Positions 1 through 7,001 of a DNA stretch of 24,800 nt are shown piece after piece. The position numbers were made by a program, and so were the translations under genes. The DNA comes from Anaerolineaceae bacterium (GTDB lineage: Bacteria; Chloroflexota; Anaerolineae; JAAYZQ01), in contig JAAYZQ010000370.1 in assembly GCA_012514775.1 (NCBI GenBank), positions 1-24,800 on the forward strand, read 5' to 3'. The notes beneath the pieces were generated by a model. It was given only the letters and a program-made list of their open reading frames with translations, did not search any database and was not told the origin of the DNA. Within the stretch, counting starts at the first letter, position 1; the number at the start of each line of letters is the position of its first letter.

Positions 1-87
1 CGCTGGCCCCTCCGCTACTTTGTGCGGCGCGCCGGCTGGCACGTCCTCGACCACGTGTGGGAGATAAAAGACCGGGTGAAGCACTGA
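1..87 (+). CDS. C-terminal end of an unidentified protein (partial)
   Basis: Frame 1 is open from the window edge to a TGA at 85-87 and gives 28 residues rich in Arg, Trp and His. A rho-independent terminator follows about ten bases later, which supports this being a true gene end. The fragment is too short to name a family, and the start lies outside the window. Confidence 0.55.
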   Translation, partial: RWPLRYFVRRAGWHVLDHVWEIKDRVKH

Positions 88-97
88 GAAGATGACT

Positions 98-145
98 AAA
101 ATGAGGCCACTGATGGTGCTGAAGCATCGTCGGTGGCCTCATTTT
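98..145. terminator. Bidirectional rho-independent terminator
   Basis: A 13-bp perfect stem pairs 98-110 (AAAATGAGGCCAC) with 133-145 (GTGGCCTCATTTT). The loop contains a further GATG/CATC pairing. The A-run on the left and T-run on the right let it work in both directions. It follows the partial gene that ends at 87. Confidence 0.8.
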
Positions 146-179
146 TGTTTGGGCGTAGCTGCTTACGGCCGGCGCGCAT

Positions 180-208
180 TTGCCCGGCCGGGGCAAAGGC
201 AGTATACT
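180..208 (+). promoter_or_regulatory. Sigma70-type promoter for the MFS gene
   Basis: TTGCCC at 180-185 and TATACT at 203-208 are separated by exactly 17 bp. The predicted transcript starts near 215, about 43 bases before the ATG at 258. An upstream TTG at 180 in the same frame lies inside the -35 box, so it cannot be the start codon. Confidence 0.6.
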
Positions 209-257
209 CCTGGAAACCAGTCCCGGACTTGCTCCGAGTCCAACAAGGTGCCAATGC

Positions 258-1454
258 ATGAAAGTAGAGCAGGCCAGGCCGGCCTTTGCCGAATTTGTCA
301 TCATCGTCTCCCTGATGATGTCGATCACAGCTTTATCGACGGATGCCATGCTGCCGGCGCTGCCCCAGATCGGCAGCGACCTGGGCGTCCAGAATGCCAA
401 CGACCGCCAGTTGGTCGTGTCTGTGTTGTTCCTGGGGCTGGCCCTGGGGCAGTTGTTCTTCGGGCCGCTTTCCGACCGGGTGGGGCGAAAACCAACGGTC
501 TATGCGGGCTATGTCCTCTATATCGCCGGCGCCCTGCTCTCGGTCGTCGCGCCCAGCTACCCCGTGATGCTGGCGGGGCGGGTGTTGCAGGGGCTCGGGA
601 TTTCGGCGCCGCGCGCCATTACCCTGGCCCTGGTCCGCGATCGATACGCGGGCCGGACCATGGCCCGGGTGATGTCGTTCGTCAGCTCGGTCTTTATCCT
701 GGTTCCCATGCTCGCGCCGACGTTGGGACAGGCGGTCCTGCTGTTCGCTAACTGGCGCGGCATCTTCTGGGGCTTTGTGCTGGTGGCGATCGTCTCCGTG
801 GCGTGGTTCGCGCTGCGAATGCCCGAGACCCTGGCCCCTGAACACCGGGCGCCGTTCACGGTGCGGCACATTGCCGAGGCCACCCTCGAAGTCGTGAGGT
901 ACAGAAGCGCGCTGGGCTATACCGTGTCGGCCGGCCTGATCAGCGGAGCGTTTCTTGGCTATCTGAACTCCGCCCAGCAGATCTTTCAGGAGCAGTATGC
1001 CCTCGGCAAGCTCTTCCCCATCGTCTTTGGCCTCGTCTCCCTGTCCATCGGGCTGGCATCGCTCCTGAACGCGCGCCTGGTGATGCGCTTTGGGATGCGA
1101 CTCCTGGTCCGTCGATCCTTGTGGGTGAGCCTGGGGCTCGCCATCGTCGCCCTGGGAAGCGGCCTGTTGCCAGGCGGGCAGGTGCCATTGTGGCTCTTTC
1201 TGGCCTACCTCATGGCGACGTTTTTCTGCGTCGGCATTCTGTTCGGCAACCAGAATGCCCTGGCCATGGAGCCCCTGGGGCACCTCGCCGGTATCGGAGC
1301 GGCCGTGGTCGGCTCCCTGTCGACGCTGATATCCATGCCCCTGGGCACGCTCATCGGCAAGGGCTACAACGGCACGGTGATCCCTCTGATCGCCGGCCTG
1401 GCCCTGCTCTCCGGCGCCTCCATTCTGGTGGTCCGCTGGGCCGAATCGAGTTGA
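258..1454 (+). CDS. MFS drug exporter, Bcr/CflA family
   Basis: The 398-residue protein is predicted to be a 12-helix inner-membrane proton antiporter of the Bcr/CflA drug-efflux group, whose members are usually about 400 residues. The first helix is followed by the family-like stretch STDAMLPALPQIGSDLG (about residues 27-43). MFS motif A, GPLSDRVGRKP, lies at about 69-79 between helices 2 and 3, and a later RVLQGLGISAPRA segment matches the helix 4 region. ATG 258 was chosen because the in-frame extension to 180 runs through the promoter. The ribosome site is weak (AAGGTG). The substrate cannot be read from sequence; efflux of a small toxic compound is the family inference. It is a single-gene unit between a terminator and the macroglobulin gene. 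Confidence 0.85.
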   Translation: MKVEQARPAFAEFVIIVSLMMSITALSTDAMLPALPQIGSDLGVQNANDRQLVVSVLFLGLALGQLFFGPLSDRVGRKPTVYAGYVLYIAGALLSVVAPSYPVMLAGRVLQGLGISAPRAITLALVRDRYAGRTMARVMSFVSSVFILVPMLAPTLGQAVLLFANWRGIFWGFVLVAIVSVAWFALRMPETLAPEHRAPFTVRHIAEATLEVVRYRSALGYTVSAGLISGAFLGYLNSAQQIFQEQYALGKLFPIVFGLVSLSIGLASLLNARLVMRFGMRLLVRRSLWVSLGLAIVALGSGLLPGGQVPLWLFLAYLMATFFCVGILFGNQNALAMEPLGHLAGIGAAVVGSLSTLISMPLGTLIGKGYNGTVIPLIAGLALLSGASILVVRWAESS

Positions 1455-1563
1455 GCGATGGCCAGGTGACGTGACGCGGGCGAGGAGCGAGGGGAACCAT
1501 TCGGCTTTCGGCCGCGTCTCATAGCCAGGACGTACAACATGGCACCGTCGTCAAGGAGGAGAA

Positions 1564-4500
1564 ATGGCCCGCAAGAAAAGCATCCAGGTCCTCGCTTCCA
1601 TCGCCGTCCTGCTCGCCCTGACCATCTGTGGGCTGGCCGGCGGCACCTTCTACGCCCTCCGCCTCCCCGAGGAGATGGGCGACCAGGACACCTTCGTCCT
1701 GGGGCAGAGCCGGCTCGTGCCCGGCGCCCCGGCCGCCGTCCACGTCCAGGTGCAGCGGCACGACAACCAGCAGCCGGTGACCGGCGCCGAGGTCAGGGTC
1801 TCCATGCGGCCCCGGGACGGCGGCGAGGCGCAGGTGCTGTACACCGGGACCACCGGCGCGGAGGGCCGGGCGACGGCCGCCTTTACTGTGCCCGAGGTGA
1901 CCGGCGCCGGCCAGGAGCAGGAGATCATTGTCGAGACCCGCTCGCGCCTGGGCAGCGACCGGATGGAGATGAGCGTCCAGGTGGAGCGCGACTACAAGGT
2001 GCTCCTCACCACCGACAAGCCCATCTACCAGCCCGGCCAGCAGATCATGGTCCGCGCCCTGGCCCTGGGCGCCTTTGACCAGCGCCCCGCCGCCGGCAGC
2101 GCCGTGGAGCTGACCATCGCCGACGCCAAAGGCAACAAGGTCTTCAAGCAGACGGCCACCACCTCCGAGTACGGCGTCGCCTCCTGGACCTTCCAACTGG
2201 CCGACGAGGTCAACCACGGCAACTACAAGCTCACCGCCAACCTGGACGGCACGTCCTCGGAAAAGACCGTGGCCGTCAAGCCTTACGTCCTGCCCAAGTT
2301 CAAGGTGACCGCCGCCACCGACGACGACTTTTACCGGCCCGGCCAGCGCGTCACGGGACAGGTGGAGGCGGCCTACTTTTTCGGCAAGGCCGTGGAGGGC
2401 GAGGTCCGGCTGGCCGGCTGGGTCTATGACGTCGAGCGGCGGCAGGTCGTCGAGCTGGCGGGCCAGACCGACGCTGGGGGCCGGTTCAGCTTCGAGTTCG
2501 ACCTGCCCGACTATTTCGTGGCCGGCGCCGAGGGCGGCGTGGCCGACCTCCTCCTGGAAGTGGCGGTCACCGACGGGGCGGCCCACACCGAGCAGGTGAG
2601 CATCGCCATCCCCGTGGCGCAGCAGGGCATCATCGTCGAGGCCGTGCCCGAGAGCGGCGATTTCAAGGCCGGCCTGGAAAACATCCTCTACCTGCTGACT
2701 GCCTACCCCGACGGCACGCCCGCCGAGTGCGAGGTGACCGTCGTCGTCAACGGCGCCACGTACCAGGCGCAGACGGGGGCCTACGTTCTCGGCGAGCTGC
2801 GGCTGACCCCGGCCGAGCCCTATGCCGAGGTAATGCTCGAGGCCCACGACGCCCTGGGCCACACGGGGCAGGCACAGGTCTCCTTCGAGACCGAGCGCTG
2901 GAGCGGCAGCCAGGTGCTGTTGCGGCCCGAGCGGGCCACCTACCGCGTCGGCGAGACGATGAACCTGGAGGTGCTGACCACCGAGGACGCCGGCGCCATC
3001 TACCTGGACATCACCCGCGAGGGCCAGACCCTCTCCACCCGGGCCCTGGAGATCGTCGACGGGCGCGCGGCGGCCGCCGTGGACCTGACCCCCGACCTGT
3101 ACGGCACGCTGGCCCTCCACGCCTACAAGTCCCTCGGCTCGGGCGAGATCGTGCGCGATACGCGCCTGGTGGTGGTCGACGCCGCCGACGACCTGGCCCT
3201 GGACGTGCAACTGGACCGGGAGACCTACCTTCCCGGCGAAAGGGCCCACCTGCAGATCGCCGTCACCGGCCAGGAGGGCGAGGGCACGGCCGCGGCCCTG
3301 GGGCTGGCGGTCGTCGACGAATCGGTCTTTGCCCTGCAAGAGCAGGACCCCGGCTTTGCGCGCCTGTACTTTATGCTGGAAAAAGAGCTGTTGGAGCCCA
3401 AGTTCGACCTGCACGGCCTGAGCCTGGGCGAGATCATGGGCGAGGCCGGCACGGCGCAAGAGACGGCGGCCCAGGCGTCGCTGGCCGGCTTTGGCGGCGA
3501 TCCCTTCAGCCTCAAGGCCAACTCGGTGGCCATGAAGCGGCAACAGGCCCTGGAGCGGCAGGCCAGGTTCCTGCATACCCTGACCCAGGGGCTCTTTCCC
3601 CTCCTCGTGTTCCTGCCCCTGGCCGTGGTCGGCGCCCTGGTTTACAGCCTGCGGAACGACCGCGTGCTGGGCCGCTCGTTGGCCGTGGGCATCGGCGTTC
3701 CCGTACTGTTGCTGGCCTGGGCGGCGGTCACGCTCTGGATCGTGCCCCTGCCGGGCGCTCCCTGGGCCACGGACCCCCTCGACAAGCTGGGTTACCTGCT
3801 GGACGAGCTGGGCCCGGCGCTGCTGTGCCTCGTGGCCCCGGCGCTGCTGGGCGGGCTGGCGGGCCTCGTCGGGCTGGCGGTGCGGGCCGTGCGCAAGGGC
3901 GAGCTACCCCTGGGCCTGGCCCTGCTGCTCCTGGTGGGCTACGGGCTGCTGCTGGCTATCGTGTTCGTGGCATACATGGCCGTCGATCCCGCCGAGCCCC
4001 CAACCGTGGCCATCGTGATCTTTGCCCTTGCCTACCTGGCCATCCCCCTGGCCTTTGGCGCCCGGGCGGCCGGGTTTGGCTTCAAGCGCGAGGGCTGGGC
4101 CCTGGCCGGGGCCGGACTCGTGGCCCTCCTGGCCCTCTTGCTCGTGGCCGGGCCCGTGGTCCTCGCCTCGGCCTTTACCCTGGCCGGCGGGGCCATGCCG
4201 GCCGATGGCGCTATCGTGGAAGAGATGGCCCTCCAGGGAGTGGCGCCCGGCCTCATGCCCCCCATGCTCGCCCTCCAGGAAGTGCGCGGCGAGGGGGAGG
4301 CCAAGAGCACCGAGCCCGCCGCAGCAGCGGGGCAGCCGGTGCAGGGCGCCGCGCCGCTGCTGCGCCAGTTCTTCCCCGAGACCATGTACTGGAACCCCGA
4401 GGCCCTGACCGACGACGCCGGCCGCTGGCAGGCCGAGCTGGACATGGCCCACACCATCACCACGTGGCGGCTGACGGCCCTGGCGAGCGCCCAGGACGGG

Positions 4501-6501
4501 CGCCTGGGCTCGACGACGGCGCCCATTCGCGTGTTCCAGGACTTTTTCGTGGACATCGACCTGCCCCTGGCTCTCACCCAGGGCGACGAGGTTTCGATGC
4601 CCGTGGCCGTCTACAATTACCTGGAGACGGGCCAGCGCGTGGAGCTGACGCTGGAGGCGCAAGACTGGTTCGACATGCAGGGCGAGGCCACCCAGGCCGT
4701 GGACCTGGAGCCCGGCGACGTGACGGTGGTCTATTTTCCCATCAAGGTCACGGCCACGGAGGGCCGCTTCCGGCCCGTGGTGACGGCCATCGGCGAGAGG
4801 ATGAGCGACGCCACGACGCTGCGCCACGACGTCCAGGTGGTGCCCGACGGCAAGCGTATGGACGACACCTTCTCGGACCGGCTGGCGGGCAGCACGGAGC
4901 ACACGGTCACGATCCCCGAGCAGACCATCCCCGGCACCGCCCAGATCCTGGTCAAGGTCTATCCCGGCATCCTCAGCCAGGTGGTGGAGGGGCTGGAGGC
5001 GCTGCTGCGCATGCCCTACGGCTGCTTCGAGCAGACGAGCAGCACCACCTACCCCAACGTGCTGGTCATGGACTATCTGAAGAGCACGGGCCAGGCCAGT
5101 CCCGAGGTGCAGATGACGGCCGAGCAGTACATCAACCTGGGCTACCAGCGCCTGACCACCTTTGAGGTGTCGGGCGGCGGCTTCAGCCTCTTTGGCTCGC
5201 CTCCGGCCGACCGGATGCTGACCGCCTACGGCCTGATGGAGTTCACCGACATGGCCCGCGTGCATCCCGTGGACGAGGGCCTGGTCGAGCGGGGGGCGCG
5301 CTGGCTCCTGGGCGAGCAGCGGAGCGACGGGAGCTGGGAGAACGACGAGGGGCTGGTCCACGAGCAGAGCTGGAGCAGCCTGGGCAATGAGCGGCTGCCC
5401 GTGACGGCCTACATCGTCTGGGCTCTGACGGAAGCCGGTTACGAGGACGAGGTGGGCACCGTGGCCGGCCTGGATTACGTGCGCGAGTCGTGGACCCAGG
5501 CCGAGGACGCCTACTCCCTGGCGCTGGTGGCCAACGCCCTGGCGGCAGCGGACCCGGAAGGCGGCGCGACGGGACAGGCCCTCGACAAGCTGGCCGAAAT
5601 GGCCGTCGTCGAGGAGGGCGTCGCCTACTGGCAGAGCGACATCTCCACGTTCATGGGCGGCACCGGCCAGACCGGCTCCATCGAGACGACGGCCCTGGCG
5701 GCCTATGCCTTCCTGCGGGCCGAGGAGCACGTCGAGCTGGCCAACCAGGCCCTCACCTTCCTCATCCAGCAGAAGGACAGCTATGGCACCTGGCACTCGA
5801 CCCAGGCCACGGTGCAGACGCTGAAGGCGCTCCTGCTCTCCGTGAGCACCGGGGGCGAGGGAACCGACGCCACGGTGCGCGTCTCGCTCAACGGCGAGGA
5901 GACCGAGCCCATCGTCATCACCGAGGACAATTTCGACGTGGTGCAGATGGTCAGCTTTACGGACCGGCCGGCGCTGGGCGACAACAAGGTGCGCATCGAC
6001 GTCGAGGGCGAGGGCAGCCTGATGTACCAGGTCTCGACCCGCTACTATCTGCCCTGGTCCGTGGTGACCCTGCCCGCGCCGGAAGAGTCGCTCATGGACA
6101 TCGAGGTGGCCTACGACCGGACCGAGCTGGCGGTGAACGACGTCGTCGAGGTCTCGGTGCGGGTGGCGCTGGCCGCCGGCGCGGCGCGGCAGGCCATCGT
6201 GGACCTGGGCGTGCCGCCCGGCTTTGAGGTCGTGGGCGAGGATCTGGCCGACCTGGTGGCCCGCCACGGCGACCTGCCCGAGGGGTACGAGGGAGCGAAA
6301 TTCTCACGCTTTGACCTGACGGGGCGGCAGATCATCTGCTACGTCGAAGGGCTCAAGGCGGGGCAGCCCCTGGAGTTCCGCTACCGCATCCGTGCCCGGT
6401 ACCCCATCAGGGCCCAGACACCGCCCAGCAGTGTCTACGACTACTATAACCCGGGCGTGACCGCCGTGCTGGCGCCGGCGGCCATCCAGGTCACCCCCTG
6501 A
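1564..6501 (+). CDS. Bacterial alpha-2-macroglobulin with a thioester and an internal multi-helix membrane block
   Basis: The 1645-residue protein is a predicted membrane-anchored protease trap. An N-terminal hydrophobic segment (about 10-32) lacks a good lipobox, so it looks like a signal anchor. Macroglobulin domains follow: the MG2 hallmark DKPIYQPGQ lies at about 151-159, the next domain starts near 241 (YVLPKFKV), and a VVDESVFAL segment lies near 585. About six membrane helices lie between 676 and 871. The conserved FFPETMYWNP motif is at about 936. The thioester motif PYGCFEQ has Cys1154, Glu1156 and Gln1157 intact. An alpha/alpha toroid (about 1195-1460) and a C-terminal receptor-binding-like domain follow. 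A strong AAGGAGGAG sits just before ATG 1564. Known family role: a cleaved bait releases the thioester, which traps the protease. No penicillin-binding protein PbpC is adjacent, unlike many proteobacterial loci. The helical insert is unusual (see findings). Confidence 0.92.
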   Translation: MARKKSIQVLASIAVLLALTICGLAGGTFYALRLPEEMGDQDTFVLGQSRLVPGAPAAVHVQVQRHDNQQPVTGAEVRVSMRPRDGGEAQVLYTGTTGAEGRATAAFTVPEVTGAGQEQEIIVETRSRLGSDRMEMSVQVERDYKVLLTTDKPIYQPGQQIMVRALALGAFDQRPAAGSAVELTIADAKGNKVFKQTATTSEYGVASWTFQLADEVNHGNYKLTANLDGTSSEKTVAVKPYVLPKFKVTAATDDDFYRPGQRVTGQVEAAYFFGKAVEGEVRLAGWVYDVERRQVVELAGQTDAGGRFSFEFDLPDYFVAGAEGGVADLLLEVAVTDGAAHTEQVSIAIPVAQQGIIVEAVPESGDFKAGLENILYLLTAYPDGTPAECEVTVVVNGATYQAQTGAYVLGELRLTPAEPYAEVMLEAHDALGHTGQAQVSFETERWSGSQVLLRPERATYRVGETMNLEVLTTEDAGAIYLDITREGQTLSTRALEIVDGRAAAAVDLTPDLYGTLALHAYKSLGSGEIVRDTRLVVVDAADDLALDVQLDRETYLPGERAHLQIAVTGQEGEGTAAALGLAVVDESVFALQEQDPGFARLYFMLEKELLEPKFDLHGLSLGEIMGEAGTAQETAAQASLAGFGGDPFSLKANSVAMKRQQALERQARFLHTLTQGLFPLLVFLPLAVVGALVYSLRNDRVLGRSLAVGIGVPVLLLAWAAVTLWIVPLPGAPWATDPLDKLGYLLDELGPALLCLVAPALLGGLAGLVGLAVRAVRKGELPLGLALLLLVGYGLLLAIVFVAYMAVDPAEPPTVAIVIFALAYLAIPLAFGARAAGFGFKREGWALAGAGLVALLALLLVAGPVVLASAFTLAGGAMPADGAIVEEMALQGVAPGLMPPMLALQEVRGEGEAKSTEPAAAAGQPVQGAAPLLRQFFPETMYWNPEALTDDAGRWQAELDMAHTITTWRLTALASAQDGRLGSTTAPIRVFQDFFVDIDLPLALTQGDEVSMPVAVYNYLETGQRVELTLEAQDWFDMQGEATQAVDLEPGDVTVVYFPIKVTATEGRFRPVVTAIGERMSDATTLRHDVQVVPDGKRMDDTFSDRLAGSTEHTVTIPEQTIPGTAQILVKVYPGILSQVVEGLEALLRMPYGCFEQTSSTTYPNVLVMDYLKSTGQASPEVQMTAEQYINLGYQRLTTFEVSGGGFSLFGSPPADRMLTAYGLMEFTDMARVHPVDEGLVERGARWLLGEQRSDGSWENDEGLVHEQSWSSLGNERLPVTAYIVWALTEAGYEDEVGTVAGLDYVRESWTQAEDAYSLALVANALAAADPEGGATGQALDKLAEMAVVEEGVAYWQSDISTFMGGTGQTGSIETTALAAYAFLRAEEHVELANQALTFLIQQKDSYGTWHSTQATVQTLKALLLSVSTGGEGTDATVRVSLNGEETEPIVITEDNFDVVQMVSFTDRPALGDNKVRIDVEGEGSLMYQVSTRYYLPWSVVTLPAPEESLMDIEVAYDRTELAVNDVVEVSVRVALAAGAARQAIVDLGVPPGFEVVGEDLADLVARHGDLPEGYEGAKFSRFDLTGRQIICYVEGLKAGQPLEFRYRIRARYPIRAQTPPSSVYDYYNPGVTAVLAPAAIQVTP

Positions 6502-6524
6502 GGACACCGGGCCTGAGAACAAAG

Positions 6525-6555
6525 CACCGCCGGCGGCTCCTGGCCGCCGGCGGTG
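6525..6555. terminator. GC-rich hairpin after the macroglobulin gene
   Basis: A 12-bp perfect inverted repeat pairs CACCGCCGGCGG (6525-6536) with CCGCCGGCGGTG (6544-6555) around a 7-base loop. It lies 24 bases after the stop of the macroglobulin gene and between two convergent genes. There is no long T-run, so terminator strength is uncertain. Confidence 0.6.
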
Positions 6556-6599
6556 TTCGATCCAGTGCAACTACGATTCAGCAATACCGTCCAATAAGC

Positions 6600-6878
6600 T
6601 TACGACTCGAACTCGCTCCGGGCGCGCTTTTTCGCGTCCGAAGCCGTCTCTTCCGCCTTCTGGCGCATGTCGTCGGCTGTCTGCTCGGCCTTGTGCCGCA
6701 CGTCGGAATAGGTGTCTTCCGCCTTGCTGCGGACGTCCGATGCAGCCCGGCGGATGTCGTGGCGAATCTCTTCGCCCGACTTTGGTGAGATCATGAGCGT
6801 GGCACCCGCACCAATGACCAGTCCGATGAGCATGCCCAGCAACAGGGCTCCCAAAGCAAAATCGTTTCGTTGTTCCAT
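6600..6878 (-). CDS. YtxH-domain general stress protein
   Basis: This 92-residue protein has one N-terminal membrane helix (about 8-30, rich in Gly, Leu and Ala), then ISPKSGEEIRHDIRRAA, the classic YtxH junction. A charged helical tail of 11-residue-like repeats follows (SKAEDTYSDVRHKAEQTADD and similar), probably an amphipathic or coiled helix. ATG 6878 is preferred: a TTG seven codons upstream overlaps the GGGAGG ribosome site. YtxH proteins are induced by stress (the Bacillus genes belong to the SigB regulon) but their biochemical role is not known. The gene has its own promoter, with the 47-bp repeated operator element directly upstream of the -35. Confidence 0.85.
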   Translation of the reverse strand: MEQRNDFALGALLLGMLIGLVIGAGATLMISPKSGEEIRHDIRRAASDVRSKAEDTYSDVRHKAEQTADDMRQKAEETASDAKKRARSEFES

Positions 6879-6903
6879 TATGGTGTTTCCTCCCTTCAAT
6901 GTA

Positions 6904-6917
6904 CCCGGTGCACCGGG
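6904..6917. repeat. 14-bp perfect palindrome in the ytxH leader
   Basis: CCCGGTGCACCGGG at 6904-6917 is fully self-complementary. It falls just downstream of the predicted transcription start and upstream of the ribosome site of the YtxH gene. It could be a dimeric repressor site or a short leader hairpin; neither can be decided from sequence. Confidence 0.4.
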
Positions 6918-6930
6918 CCATGATACCTAC

Positions 6931-7001
6931 AGCGTACAGGATTGGAGGTCGTTTGTCAATGTACGTGGATACAGACAGCGGATACAGATTGGGATATATT
7001 T
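6931..7001 (-). promoter_or_regulatory. Promoter of the YtxH gene with repeated stress operator, copy A
   Basis: On the minus strand the 47-bp element spans 7001-6955 and carries TATATC, TGTATC and TGTATC at 12- and 13-bp steps, then an inverted GTACA. It runs straight into a perfect -35 TTGACA (6959-6954). A 17-bp spacer leads to a weak -10, TACGCT (6936-6931). Copies B (17576-17622) and C (21173-21219) share the same geometry. The element ends 12 bp from the restored ligD stop codon. Confidence 0.7.

Noticed and set aside
180..257. 26-codon N-terminal extension of the MFS gene from TTG 180
   Set aside because: It overlaps a TTGCCC-N17-TATACT promoter. The family normally starts near the ATG at 258.
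1612..1640. Lipoprotein signal in the macroglobulin (Cys in ALTICGLAGG)
   Set aside because: The residue before the Cys is Ile, whereas a lipobox needs Gly, Ala or Ser there, so an uncleaved anchor or ordinary signal is more likely.
1519..3576. 685-codon open frame antisense to the macroglobulin gene
   Set aside because: It is a GC-rich shadow frame made of low-complexity Leu/Gly/His/Val-rich residues with no motif. The plus-strand frame shows clear macroglobulin domains and a strong ribosome site.
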